From the NCBI GenBank assembly GCA_963830725.1, contig CAWHNO010000017.1, positions 62,001-126,000 of the forward strand: 64,000 nt of DNA, in the 5' to 3' direction. The DNA comes from DASSUW01 sp963830725. Its GTDB lineage: Bacteria > Actinomycetota > Thermoleophilia > Solirubrobacterales > Solirubrobacteraceae. The notes beneath the pieces are model-generated. The model was given only the letters and a program-made list of their open reading frames with translations. It made no database searches and was not told the origin of the DNA. The translations under genes were made by a program, and so were the position numbers. This document shows, piece after piece, positions 20,764 through 29,835 of this stretch. Each line of letters begins with the position of its first letter. Positions within the stretch are counted from its first letter, which is position 1.

Positions 20764-20777
20764 CGAACATACGTTCG
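20764..20777 (+). promoter_or_regulatory. LexA-type SOS box
   Basis: CGAACATACGTTCG is a perfect palindrome that fits the Gram-positive/actinobacterial LexA consensus core CGAAC-N4-GTTCG. Its last base is the first base of the GTG start of the radical SAM gene, an ideal place for repression. No other copy was noticed in the window, including upstream of recA. Confidence 0.8.
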
Positions 20778-21808
20778 TGCGCTGGGCGAATCAATCCGTC
20801 GAAACCGCCCACGATCCCCGCCTGCCCGGGTTCAGCGAGGACGTCGTCGTCCGCCGGTTCGACGCCCCGGAGGCCCTCGACACCCGCTTCCACGAGGTCC
20901 GGACCAAGTCCGCGATCAACCGCGTGCCGACGATTTCGCGCGTCCCGTTCGAGTGGACAGTGAATCCGTACCGCGGCTGTTCTCATGCCTGCAGTTACTG
21001 TTTCGCTCGCCCGACGCACGAGTACCTGGACCTCAACGCGGGGCGCGATTTCGAGCGCGAGATCATCGTCAAGGTCAACGTGCCGGAGGTGCTGAGGGCC
21101 GAGCTCGCACGGCCATCGTGGGGGCGCCACCACATCGCGATGGGCACGAACACCGACCCGTACCAGTGGGTCGAGGGCCGCTACAAGCTGATGCGCGGGA
21201 TCTGGGAGGCGATGCGGGACTTCGCGAACCCGTGCTCGATCCTCACGAAGTCGCCACTTGTGCTGCGCGACAAGGACCTGCTGCTCGAGATCGCCGAGCG
21301 GACGCAGGTCAGCGCGTGCCTGTCGGTGCCGACGCTCGAGGAGAAGGCCTGGCGCGCCACCGAGCCGCACACGCCGCACCCGCGGGCGCGGCTCGAAGCG
21401 GTGGCCGAGCTGAACCGGATCGGCATCCCGACCGGCATCCTGATCGCACCGCTGATGCCGGGCATCAACGACCAGCCCGGGCACGTCCGGCGGATCGTCG
21501 AGCTGGCCACGGAGGCGGGCGCCGTGCACATCGGCGGCCAGACGCTGTTCCTGCGCGGCTCGGTGAAGGAGATCTTCTTCGAGTGGCTGCGCGAGCATCG
21601 GCCCGACCTCGTCGAGCGCTACGAGCGGCTGTACGCGACCGGGGCGTATGTGCCCGCCGACGAGCGACGGGCGATCGAGCTTCGGGCCGGCGCCCCGTGG
21701 GCGCGGAGCCGACAGGCCGAGCGCTTCCGGCATCGCGGTGGAGCGGCCGCCCGGCGGCCGAGCGAGCGACGGGAGGTGAGGCCGCAGCCGCAGCAGTCCC
21801 TCTTCTGA
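20777..21808 (+). CDS. Rv2578c-family radical SAM protein (spore photoproduct lyase-related)
   Basis: This 343-residue radical SAM protein has the cluster motif CSHACSYCFARPTHEYL, followed by the MGTNTDPYQ and ILTKSPLVLRD blocks typical of the COG1533 group, which includes spore photoproduct lyase. The N-terminus MRWANQ and the C-terminus QSLF align with mycobacterial Rv2578c as I remember it, which supports GTG 20777. An overlapping SOS box implies DNA-damage induction. A DNA-repair or nucleic-acid-modifying role is inferred; the reaction is not known. Confidence 0.85.
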   Translation: MRWANQSVETAHDPRLPGFSEDVVVRRFDAPEALDTRFHEVRTKSAINRVPTISRVPFEWTVNPYRGCSHACSYCFARPTHEYLDLNAGRDFEREIIVKVNVPEVLRAELARPSWGRHHIAMGTNTDPYQWVEGRYKLMRGIWEAMRDFANPCSILTKSPLVLRDKDLLLEIAERTQVSACLSVPTLEEKAWRATEPHTPHPRARLEAVAELNRIGIPTGILIAPLMPGINDQPGHVRRIVELATEAGAVHIGGQTLFLRGSVKEIFFEWLREHRPDLVERYERLYATGAYVPADERRAIELRAGAPWARSRQAERFRHRGGAAARRPSERREVRPQPQQSLF

Positions 21809-21866
21809 ACGCCGCCCGCGGCGATCGACCGCGCGCCCCGCGAGCGCGGACCGCGCGCTACGAGGG

Positions 21867-22658
21867 TTAGCGCTTGTCGCGCTGGCCGGTCTCGAACTGG
21901 TTCGCGATCTCGCTCGCGCCGAGCTTGCGCTGGACGGTGGCCACGACCTCCGGCGCCAGGCCCGCCAGGGCGGTTCCGAGCCGCAGGACGACCGGCGCCA
22001 CGTCGACCTCCGAGCGGTCGCGCTCGATCGCGGAGATGACCGCGTTCCCGACGTCCTCGGGCCTCTTGGTGCCGATGTAGCCGGGGAGCTTCGCGCCCGA
22101 TTCGTGGAACATCCCGGCGTCGCGGATGAAGCCGGGGAAGATGGTCGAGACGCCCACGCCACGGGGGCGCAGGTCCTCGCGCAGCCCCTGGGCGAAGCCG
22201 CGCAGGCCGAACTTGGTCGCCGAGTAGACCGACGAGCCCGCCGTGCCCGCCTTGCCGTTCAGCGACGACACGAAGACGATATGGCCGCCGCCGCGGTCGG
22301 CCATGCCCTCGCACATCAGGCGAGAGAGCATCATGGGCGCGCGCAGGTTGACGTCGAGCGCGCGGTCGATCTCCTCGACGGTGAACGACGTGATCCGGCC
22401 GCTGGCCGGCAACGCGGCGTTGGCGACGAGCACGTCGACCGGCCCCGCCTCTTCGATCAGCCGCTCGAGCGCGGCGCGGTCGGCCAAGTCGCACGAGATC
22501 GCCCGGCCACGGGTCTCAACCGCCAGCGCCTCGATCAGCTCCGTGCGCCGCGCGGTCAGCACCACATCCGCCCCGCGCCGTGAGAGCGCGTGCGCGATGG
22601 CATGGCCGAGGCCGCCGCTGGCGCCTGTGACGAGCGCCGTGCGCCCACCCAGATTCAT
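21867..22658 (-). CDS. Short-chain dehydrogenase/reductase
   Basis: This is a classical 263-residue SDR with the NAD(P)-binding motif TGASGGLG near residue 11, NAA at about 84 (VLVANAALPAS), catalytic Ser in FVSSLNG, and the YSATK active-site motif. A C-terminal extension (VVATVQRKLGASEIANQFE) resembles SDRs that act on acyl or lipid substrates. The substrate is not evident and the neighbours give no pathway clue. Confidence 0.85.
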   Translation of the reverse strand: MNLGGRTALVTGASGGLGHAIAHALSRRGADVVLTARRTELIEALAVETRGRAISCDLADRAALERLIEEAGPVDVLVANAALPASGRITSFTVEEIDRALDVNLRAPMMLSRLMCEGMADRGGGHIVFVSSLNGKAGTAGSSVYSATKFGLRGFAQGLREDLRPRGVGVSTIFPGFIRDAGMFHESGAKLPGYIGTKRPEDVGNAVISAIERDRSEVDVAPVVLRLGTALAGLAPEVVATVQRKLGASEIANQFETGQRDKR

Positions 22659-22700
22659 GCCGGAACCCTCGCAGGCCTACGCCCGAGGCGCGCCGATCCC

Positions 22701-23864
22701 TCAAGCGAAGACCGCGACGGTGGCGGTGAAGCCGTGCAGGAACGTCTCGCCTCCGACCGGCCCGATCTCGCCGGCCGCGAAGAAGCCGGCCGCCGGGGCG
22801 CCCGCGAGCTCCTCGGCCACGGTCGCGACGTCGTGGTCGCCGTGCCCGAACAGTCCGCGACCGCGGCCGTTGCACGAGAACAGCAGCGCGCCGGCCGGCG
22901 CGCGCCCGCCGAGCGCGCGCATGTGCATGCCGAGCGCCTCGCGCAGGTCTCGGTCGGCGCTGGCCGCGTCGCGCGCATGCAGCCGCACCACCTGGCCGGG
23001 GTGCACGTCGGCGGCCACCGCCACCTGGCCGGTGTCGGGATCGGCGCCCAACAGCCCGCGGACGAGGAAGTCGCCCTGCACGTAGTCGGGCTTGTTGACG
23101 TCGACCACGATCCCCATCAGCAGCCCGCCCTGGACGAGCGCGAGGTCCTCGGCGGGCAGCGCCTCGATCGTCTCGCGCAGCTTCTCGAGCGCCGGCTTTC
23201 CGGCGAGCTCGGCGATGGTGTGGCCGTCGGCGGCGGTGATCGTGAGCTCCGGTCCGATCGGCGCCGCTCCCTGCGACACGCACGGCAGCAGCTCGACGCC
23301 GTCCAGCCGCACGCCCACCGCGCCCTCGTCGACGACCTCCTCGCCGAGGAACAGCGCGGTGGCGCCGCCCGCCACGCGCGCCGAGGCGAGACCGCCGACG
23401 ACCGGCACCGCCGGCGCTGATTCGGACAGGAAACGCAGCACGGCGTCGGTCGGGAAGGTCGCCGGGTCGGCGAGCAGGATCGCGCCGTCGGCGCCGTCGA
23501 GCTCAGGCATCCCGGCCAGCGTGCCCGTACCCTCCTCGACCTCCTCGACGACGGCGTGGAACGCAGACGCGCTGCCGCCGTCGAGCCGGGCCGCCCAGAC
23601 GGCGACGGCGGTGCCTTCCTCGACCTCGCGTCGCGCCGCGATCACCCCGCCCGCCGCGCAGCCCACGAGCTCGTCGGGGCCCAGCTCTTCGTGCACCGCC
23701 TCGAGCACCGCCTCCGGCGCCGCCAGGTGCGTGCCGGAGGCGAACACGATCGCGAGATCGCATGGTTCGCCCTTCAGTCCCTCGCGTGCCGTGAGCGTTG
23801 CCTCGAGCGCTCCGGCGCGCTGGTCTGGGCTCGTGGAGAGGCCGGTGCCGATGCGCACGGGCAT
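22701..23864 (-). CDS. FIST domain sensory protein
   Basis: The 387-residue soluble protein has an N-terminal FIST_N domain (IGTGLSTSPD start, ELVGCAAGGVIA, then PVVGGLASA) and a C-terminal FIST_C domain (LFSCNGRGRGLFG, GFFAAGEIGPVGG). FIST proteins are thought to bind small ligands and often sit next to signalling genes; here there is no kinase or cyclase partner. ATG 23864 follows TATCGT by 9 nt and is divergent from miaA with only 24 bp between starts. Confidence 0.85.
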   Translation of the reverse strand: MPVRIGTGLSTSPDQRAGALEATLTAREGLKGEPCDLAIVFASGTHLAAPEAVLEAVHEELGPDELVGCAAGGVIAARREVEEGTAVAVWAARLDGGSASAFHAVVEEVEEGTGTLAGMPELDGADGAILLADPATFPTDAVLRFLSESAPAVPVVGGLASARVAGGATALFLGEEVVDEGAVGVRLDGVELLPCVSQGAAPIGPELTITAADGHTIAELAGKPALEKLRETIEALPAEDLALVQGGLLMGIVVDVNKPDYVQGDFLVRGLLGADPDTGQVAVAADVHPGQVVRLHARDAASADRDLREALGMHMRALGGRAPAGALLFSCNGRGRGLFGHGDHDVATVAEELAGAPAAGFFAAGEIGPVGGETFLHGFTATVAVFA

Positions 23865-23888
23865 GCGCGTACGACGATACTCCGCCCG

Positions 23889-24776
23889 GTGCCGCCGCCC
23901 ACGATCGTCGCGCTGTTCGGGCCGACCGGCGTCGGCAAGACCAGCGTCGCGATCGCGCTCGCGGAACGGCTGCGCGCCGACGGCGAGGACCCGGTCGCGG
24001 TGTCGGCCGACGCGCTGCAGGTCTACCGCGGCCTCGAGACGCTGACCGGCGCCGCCACACCGCAGGAACAGGCACAGCTCGAGCACCGGCTGCTCTCGTT
24101 CCTGCCGGTCGACGCCCCGTTCAGCGCCGGTGCTTACGCGCGCATCGCGCACCGCGAGATCGACGAGCTGCTCGCCAACGGAAGACGACCGATCGTGGTC
24201 GGCGGCACCGGCCTCTACCTGCGCGCCGCGCTCGCCGAGCTCGACCTGCGCCCGCCCGTCCCGAAGGCGATCCGCGATCGCCGCCGCGCCGAGCTCCAGG
24301 CCCGAGGGCCGGAAGCGCTCTACGAGGAGCTCAAGACGCGCGCGCCCGCGACGACGATCCGCGCCACGGATCCCCAGCGGATCGTCCGCGCGCTCGAGCT
24401 GCTCGACGCCGGTCACGAGCCGCCCGCCGGCGAGCAGCTCTGGACGGCCGAGACACGGCACCCCACCCTGCTCGTCGGCCTCACGATGGAGCGCGAGGCG
24501 CTCAAGCGGCGCATCGGCGAGCGCGTCGACGACATGGTGGCGGCCGGGGCGCTCGACGAGGTGCGGCGCGCCGCGCGCGCGTCGACCAGCGCCCGCAAGG
24601 CGCTCGGCTTCCGCGAGCTGCTGACCGGCGACGTCGAAGGCATGAAGACGAGCACCCGCCGCTACGCACGCCGACAGCTCACCTGGATGCGCAAGCTGCC
24701 GAACACCAAGCTCGTCGACGTCACCGGACGCACGCCCGAGGACGTGGCACGGGAGATCCACGAGTCGCTGGCATGA
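23889..24776 (+). CDS. miaA: tRNA dimethylallyltransferase MiaA
   Basis: MiaA prenylates A37 of tRNAs reading UNN codons and provides the substrate for MiaB. The 295-residue protein starts at GTG (PPPTIVALFGPTGVGKTS) with its P-loop at residues 11-18, then VSADALQVYRGL, VGGTGLYLRA, and RKALGFREL near the C-terminus. GATACT lies 7 nt before the start, so this gene may be leaderless too. It is followed 7 nt later by dapF. Confidence 0.95.
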   Translation: MPPPTIVALFGPTGVGKTSVAIALAERLRADGEDPVAVSADALQVYRGLETLTGAATPQEQAQLEHRLLSFLPVDAPFSAGAYARIAHREIDELLANGRRPIVVGGTGLYLRAALAELDLRPPVPKAIRDRRRAELQARGPEALYEELKTRAPATTIRATDPQRIVRALELLDAGHEPPAGEQLWTAETRHPTLLVGLTMEREALKRRIGERVDDMVAAGALDEVRRAARASTSARKALGFRELLTGDVEGMKTSTRRYARRQLTWMRKLPNTKLVDVTGRTPEDVAREIHESLA

Positions 24777-24783
24777 TCCGCCC

Positions 24784-25611
24784 GTGCGCTTCGAGAAGTG
24801 GCAGGCCCTCGGCAACGACTACCTGATCGTCGAACGGACGGAGCTCACGCCCCAGCTCGTCCGCGACATGTGCGACCGCCACTTCGGCGTGGGCGCAGAC
24901 GGCGTGCTCGAGCTCTCGCCGCCCGACGAGCCCGGCTTCGTCGCCCGCCTGCGCATCTTCAACCCCGACGGCTCCGAGGCCGAGCTGTCCGGCAACGGCG
25001 CCCGCCAGGCGATCCTCTACCTGCGCCGGCGCGGCTGGACCGACGCCGACACGTTCTCGATCCAGACCATCGCGGGGGAGATCCGGCCGACGATCACCGG
25101 CCCGACCACCTGCCGCGTCGACATGGGCCGCGCGAGCCTGACGTCGAAGGACTATCCGCAGGGACCGCCCGACGGCAGCGGGACCGTCGAGGGCTACGAC
25201 TTCCAGCACGTGTCGATCGGCAACCCGCAGTGCGCGATCCGCGTCGCCTCGCGCGAGGAGCTCGAAGCGCTCGACCTGCAGGACATCGGACCCAGGATCG
25301 AGCACGCCCCGCTGTTCCCGAATCGCACCAACACCTCGTTCTGGACCCGGCTCGACCCGGGCACCATCCGCGCCCGGATCTTCGAGCGCGGCGCGGGGGA
25401 GACGCTGTCGTCGGGGACCGGCGCGTGCGGGGCGGCGGTCGCGCACGTGCTGCGGGGCGGCGACTCGCCCGTCACCGTCGTGCTCGACGGCGGCGAGCTC
25501 GAGGTCGACGTCGACGAGTCGCTCCACGTCAACCTCACGGGCTGGGCCGTGCCGATCTGCACGGGCGAGCTCATCGACGCGGATGCGGCCGATAGCGTGC
25601 GGGAGCGATGA
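24784..25611 (+). CDS. dapF: Diaminopimelate epimerase-like protein with Ser at both catalytic Cys positions
   Basis: DapF interconverts LL- and meso-diaminopimelate. This 275-residue protein keeps the family fold landmarks: FEKWQALGNDYLIVE at the start, VGADGVL, the SGNGAR and GETLSSGTGA loops, and IGNPQCAI. In canonical DapF the two loops read CGNG and (A/S)CG(T/S)GA, and their two cysteines are the acid-base pair. Here both are serine (codons TCC and TCG), which no single indel explains. The overlap with dapD and the nearby dapC and dapE still argue for a lysine/cell-wall role. GTG 24784 is the start. Activity is uncertain. Confidence 0.85.
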   Translation: MRFEKWQALGNDYLIVERTELTPQLVRDMCDRHFGVGADGVLELSPPDEPGFVARLRIFNPDGSEAELSGNGARQAILYLRRRGWTDADTFSIQTIAGEIRPTITGPTTCRVDMGRASLTSKDYPQGPPDGSGTVEGYDFQHVSIGNPQCAIRVASREELEALDLQDIGPRIEHAPLFPNRTNTSFWTRLDPGTIRARIFERGAGETLSSGTGACGAAVAHVLRGGDSPVTVVLDGGELEVDVDESLHVNLTGWAVPICTGELIDADAADSVRER

Positions 25612-26534
25612 TCACGGAAGGAGCCTCCGCCGGCGGCATCGCCACCCTGGCCGGCGACCGCGTGCTCGACGTCTACTACCCGGAGCCGCGGCTCGGCGTC
25701 TGGGGCGACGGCGGGACCCGCACCACCGGCCAGGCGGCCTACGACGAGGTCCGCGGCGTGCACAGCGTGCCGGTCGAGACCTCGATCCCGTCGCTCATCG
25801 AGCCGCCCGCCGACGCCTATGACGCCTATCTGCGCCTGCATCTGCTCTCGCACCGGCTGATCCGGCCGCACGACGCGAATCTCGACGGGCTCTTCGGCGT
25901 GCTCAACAACGTCGCGTGGACCAGCCACGGCCCGGTCGACCCGACGGCCGTGCCGGCTGTGCAGCGCCGCGTCCGCGGCTCCGGCGAGCCGTTCCTGGTG
26001 TTCAGCGTCGACAAGTTCCCGCGCATGACCGATTACGTGATCCCGTCCGGGGTGCGGATCGCCGACGCCGACCGCGTCCGGCTCGGCGCCCACCTGGCGG
26101 ACGGCACGACGGTGATGCACGAGGGCTTCGTGAACTTCAACGCCGGCACGCTCGGGCACTCGATGGTGGAGGGGCGGATCAGCGCAGGCGTGGTGGTCGG
26201 CGACGGCTCGGACATCGGCGGCGGCGCCTCGATCATGGGCACCCTGTCGGGCGGCGGCACGGCCGTGATCTCGATCGGGGAGCGCTGCCTGCTCGGCGCG
26301 AACTCGGGCCTCGGGATCTCGCTCGGCGACGAGTGCGTGGTCGAGGCCGGCCTCTACCTGACGGCCGGAGCGCGGGTGACGCTGCCCGACGGCGAGGTGG
26401 TCAAGGCGCGCGAGCTGAGCGGCGCGAACGGGCTGCTGTTCCGCCGCAACTCGCAGTCGGGCGCGATCGAGGTCGTGCCGCGCAGCGGCGGCAGCTGGCA
26501 GGGCCTGAACGCCGCGCTACACGCCAACCGATAG
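25608..26534 (+). CDS. dapD: Tetrahydrodipicolinate N-succinyltransferase (actinobacterial DapD)
   Basis: This enzyme makes N-succinyl-2-amino-6-ketopimelate in the succinylase branch of lysine and DAP synthesis. The 308-residue protein carries the left-handed beta-helix block NFNAGTLGHSMVEGR, then VVVGDGSDIGGGASIMG and LLGANSGLGISLGDECVVEAG, which match the actinobacterial DapD class (Rv1201c type). The ATG overlaps the dapF stop, so the two are co-translated. Confidence 0.95.
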   Translation: MITEGASAGGIATLAGDRVLDVYYPEPRLGVWGDGGTRTTGQAAYDEVRGVHSVPVETSIPSLIEPPADAYDAYLRLHLLSHRLIRPHDANLDGLFGVLNNVAWTSHGPVDPTAVPAVQRRVRGSGEPFLVFSVDKFPRMTDYVIPSGVRIADADRVRLGAHLADGTTVMHEGFVNFNAGTLGHSMVEGRISAGVVVGDGSDIGGGASIMGTLSGGGTAVISIGERCLLGANSGLGISLGDECVVEAGLYLTAGARVTLPDGEVVKARELSGANGLLFRRNSQSGAIEVVPRSGGSWQGLNAALHANR

Positions 26535-26552
26535 GAGGCCTGGACGGCCTCC
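26534..26552. terminator. Bidirectional hairpin between dapD and dapC
   Basis: GGAGGCC (26534-26540) pairs with GGCCTCC (26546-26552) around a 5-nt loop, starting at the last base of dapD. The two genes converge here with only 24 bp between stops, so a shared terminator is likely. Confidence 0.5.
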
Positions 26553-26558
26553 CCGGCA

Positions 26559-27695
26559 TCAGGGGGCCGGCCGGACGAAGGCCCGGGCAATAATTTCGGC
26601 GGCGCGCGCGCACGCCTCGAGCGTCGGCACGAGCGCCAGCCGCAGGTAGCCCTCGCCGGCGGCGCCGAAGTAGTCGCCCGGGGTGAGGATCACGCCGCGC
26701 TCGAGCAGGCGCTCCTGGAATCCCGCCGGGGCGCCCTCGAGCCACAGGAAGAACGTGGCGTCCCCGCCGACGTGCCGCAGCCCGCGCGCCTCCAGCGCGG
26801 GCAGCAGTACGTCGCGCTTGGCGCGGTAGGTCTCGCGCACGGCTGCCACGTGCTCCTCGTCACCCCACGCGGCGGCCGCGGCGAGCTGGACGAACTCCGG
26901 CGGCGCGACGCCGACGTTCGGCCGGTAGCGCTTGAGCGCGGCCACCAGGGCGGGATCGCCGGCCACGAAGCCGGACCGGTAGCCGGGCATCGAGGAGCGC
27001 TTGGAGAGGGTGTTGAAGACCGCCACGTTGGTGCGGTCGACCTGAAGCGCGGAGACCGGGGGCGTGGCGCCGAAGTAGAGCTCGGAGTAGGCCTCGTCGG
27101 AGGCCAGCACGAAGTCGTGCTCGCGGGCAAGCTCGGCCGCCCGCTCGTACAGGGCGAGCGGCGCGGTGGCGGCGGTCGGGTTGTTGGGGTAGTTGAGCCA
27201 CAGGATCGCCGTCCGGGCCCAGACCTCGGCGGGCACGGCGTCGAGGTCGGGCAGGAAGCCGTCCGCCGCCCGCAGCGGCAGCTCCACGACCTCCTTGTCC
27301 GCGAAGACCGCGCCGCGCTCGTAGACCGGATAGGCGGGCTGGGGGACGACGACGAGCTCGCCGTCGAGCACCTGCGCCAGGTGAAACACCGCCTCCTTGG
27401 ACCCGAAGCTGGGGATCACCTCGGTGTCCGGGTCAAGCGACGTGCCGAAGCGCCGCTGCGCCCAGCCCGCGATCGCCTCGCGCAGGGCCGGCAGACCCTC
27501 GGCCGCCGGATACTTCGAGAGCGGATCCAGGGACCGGACGAGCGCCTCGCGGATGAAGGCCGGCGTCTCCTCGCGCGGCTCGCCCATGCCGAAGTCGATC
27601 ACCGGCACGCCGGCCTCGGTCAGCTGTCTGCGGGCCTCGGCCAGGCGCACGAACGGGTACGTCCGCAGGCCGGCGAGCACGGGGGAGAGCCTCAT
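26559..27695 (-). CDS. dapC: Succinyldiaminopimelate transaminase (DapC-type PLP aminotransferase)
   Basis: This 378-residue fold-type I aminotransferase has the expected PLP features: FGSKEAVFHLAQ for phosphate binding, LNYPNNPTAA, SDEAYSELYF, and the Schiff-base Lys in NTLSKRSSMPGYRSGF. It matches the DapC class that works with DapD and DapE. ATG 27695 overlaps the dapE stop. Together with dapD and dapE it completes the three succinylase-branch steps locally. The open frame extends far upstream in the wrong phase and was trimmed. Confidence 0.9.
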   Translation of the reverse strand: MRLSPVLAGLRTYPFVRLAEARRQLTEAGVPVIDFGMGEPREETPAFIREALVRSLDPLSKYPAAEGLPALREAIAGWAQRRFGTSLDPDTEVIPSFGSKEAVFHLAQVLDGELVVVPQPAYPVYERGAVFADKEVVELPLRAADGFLPDLDAVPAEVWARTAILWLNYPNNPTAATAPLALYERAAELAREHDFVLASDEAYSELYFGATPPVSALQVDRTNVAVFNTLSKRSSMPGYRSGFVAGDPALVAALKRYRPNVGVAPPEFVQLAAAAAWGDEEHVAAVRETYRAKRDVLLPALEARGLRHVGGDATFFLWLEGAPAGFQERLLERGVILTPGDYFGAAGEGYLRLALVPTLEACARAAEIIARAFVRPAP

Positions 27696-28699
27696 CGCGC
27701 GAACGCCTCGAGCACGCGGTAGCAGCGCTCGAGCGCGGCGATCTCGACCGACTCGTCGCGCGCGTGCGCCTGCGCCGGTGCGCCCGGGCCGAAGTTGACG
27801 GCGTCGAGCCCGGCCTGCCCGAACTCGGCCACGGGCGTCCACGCCTGCTTGGGCGCCACGGTCAGCCCGCCGGCCGCGATCAGCGCCTGCGCCCGCGGGT
27901 TGGCCACCGCGACGGGCCCGGAGGGGGCCAGCGAGTCGATCGTCAGCTCGCCGCCCGGGCACAGCTCGCGCAGCCGCGCCTCGGCGGCCTCCGGCATCCG
28001 GCCGGGGGCGAAGCGGTAGTTGACGTGGCAGTCCACGCGGTCCGGGATCACGTTCTCGGCGATGCCGCCGTGGATCTGCGTCACGGACGCGACCTCGTAG
28101 AACGTCAGCCCGTCGAACACGTGCTCCGCGCGCTCGACGGCCGCGAGCGACGCGATCCCGCGTGCGGCGGCGTGAATGGCGTTGTCGGCGTCCCACGGCC
28201 GGGCGGAGTGGCCCGAGCGGCCGTGGAACGTCCACGTCGCGTTCACGTTGCCGACGCAGCCGGCGTGCAGCTCGTTGGCGGTCGGCTCCATCACCACCGC
28301 CAGCTCGTAGTCGAGGCGCTCGCGCTCCAGCAGCGGCGCCAGCGCGCTGCAGGACCCCGGCAGCTCCTCACGGCCGAAGAACAGGCAGTCGAAGGGCGCC
28401 CCGGCGAGCGCCAGCTCGATCATCACGGCGAGCGCGCCCTTCATGTCGCTCGCCCCGCAGCCGTGCACCCGCTCGCCGTCGCGCCGGCCTGGGACGTTGT
28501 CCTGGGCCGGCACGGTGTCGAGGTGGCCGGCGAGCAGTACCGGCGCGCCGCGGCGCACGAGCAGGCACGTGTCGCCGAGGTCGGTGGCGTCGAGCAGCGA
28601 CGCGACGTGGGCGGCCAGGCGCGCCTCGTCGCGTGACTCGGAGGGGATGTCGACCAGCTCGAGCGTCCGCGCCGCCAACCGCTCGCCCAGCTCGCTCAC
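27692..28699 (-). CDS. dapE: Succinyl-diaminopimelate desuccinylase
   Basis: DapE is an M20-family di-zinc hydrolase that releases LL-DAP from the succinyl intermediate. Zinc and catalytic motifs visible are LLAGHLDTVPAQ (His, Asp), GCGASDMKGALAV (metal Asp), FGREELPG (catalytic and metal Glu), EPTANELHAG, and a C-terminal His in AHARDES. GTG 28699 gives 335 residues and overlaps the preceding gene's probable stop; ATG 28738 would add 13 residues. It is translationally coupled to dapC. Confidence 0.9.
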   Translation of the reverse strand: MSELGERLAARTLELVDIPSESRDEARLAAHVASLLDATDLGDTCLLVRRGAPVLLAGHLDTVPAQDNVPGRRDGERVHGCGASDMKGALAVMIELALAGAPFDCLFFGREELPGSCSALAPLLERERLDYELAVVMEPTANELHAGCVGNVNATWTFHGRSGHSARPWDADNAIHAAARGIASLAAVERAEHVFDGLTFYEVASVTQIHGGIAENVIPDRVDCHVNYRFAPGRMPEAAEARLRELCPGGELTIDSLAPSGPVAVANPRAQALIAAGGLTVAPKQAWTPVAEFGQAGLDAVNFGPGAPAQAHARDESVEIAALERCYRVLEAFAR

Positions 28700-29750
28700 G
28701 CGGAACCTCGCCTCGATGTTCGCGAAGCGAACTCGCAAGGAATCGGCGCCCGCCGATCTCCAGCTCGGACCGCACGAGCGGCGCGACCTCGGTCCCGAAG
28801 CGCTCGATCGAGCGCATGACGGCGCGGTGGTCGACCTCGCCGGCGGCCATCTGCGCGAGGTAGCGCTGGTGGCCGAAGAGCTCGTGCTCGAACAGGATCT
28901 TCTCCGCCACCTCCTCCGGGCTCCCGGCGGCCAGCGCTCCGCGCGGCGAGCGCAGCGCCATGTACTGCTGCGGCGTCATCGGCGGCCAGCCACGCTCGCG
29001 GCCGATCCGGCCCATCATGGCCATGTAGTGCGGCGCGAAGTCGTGCCGGTCGTCGCCCACGAAGGCATGCGTGTTGATGGCCACCGGCAGGTCGTGGTGG
29101 CCGGCCTCGGCCGCCGCCCGGCGGTAGAGCTCGATCAGCGGCACGAAGCGCTCGGGCTGGCCGCCGATGATCGCCAGCGTCAGCGGCAGGCCGAGCGTGC
29201 CGGCGCGCACCACGGAGGCCGGCGTGCCGCCGACCGCGATCCACACCGGCAGCGGGTCCTGGACCGGGCGCGGGTACACGCCGGCGTCATCCAGCGGCGC
29301 CCGGTGGCGTCCCGACCACGTGACCCGCTCGCTCGATCGGATCCGCAGCAGCAGCTCGAGCTTGGAGGCGAACAGCTCGTCGTAGTCCTCGAGGTCGTAG
29401 CCGAAAAGCGGGAACGACTCGGTGAACGACCCGCGGCCGGCCCAGATCTCGGCGCGCCCGCCGGACAGCAGGTCGACCGTCGCAAACTCCTCGAAGACCC
29501 GCACCGGATCGTCGGAGCTGAGCACCGTGACCGCGCTCGCGAGCCGGATCCGCTCCGTCTGCGAGGCGGCCGCCGCGAGTACGACGGCGGGCGCGGAGAC
29601 GGCGAAGTCGGGCCGGTGGTGCTCGCCGACCCCGAACACGTCGAGACCCAGCTCGTCGGCCAGCCGGAACTCCTCCATCAGGTTGCGCAGGCGCTCCTGC
29701 GGCCCGACGGCCGCTCCGACGTCCGCGAAGGTGACGAGTCCGAGCTCCAC
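28696..29750 (-). CDS. LLM-class flavin-dependent oxidoreductase (C-terminal end uncertain)
   Basis: This is a bacterial luciferase-like monooxygenase of about 350 residues: ELGLVTFADVG start, FGVGEHHRPDF, TERIRLASAVTVLSSDDPVRVFEEFA, RAEIWAGRGSF. GTG 29750 fits the family start. After FGTEVAPLVRSEL the frame runs on into dapE, which is unlikely. A stop (TGA, 28698-28696) that overlaps the dapE GTG lies in another phase, so an indel near 28730-28760 is suspected. The substrate is unknown. Confidence 0.8.
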
Positions 29751-29770
29751 GGCAAGGATAATGCCTGCGT

Positions 29771-29797
29771 CGCCATCCGGGCGACGCCCGGATGGCG
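29771..29797. promoter_or_regulatory. Perfect 12-bp hairpin between divergent LLM oxidoreductase and hflX genes
   Basis: Arms 29771-29782 and 29786-29797 are exact reverse complements with a 3-nt loop. The element fills most of the 85-bp divergent promoter region. TAGACT for hflX lies just to its right (29823-29828). An operator for one or both genes, or an RNA hairpin, are both possible. Confidence 0.6.
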
Positions 29798-29835
29798 TAC
29801 TCGGCCTCCGGCCTCCGCTATCTAGACTGGACCTC

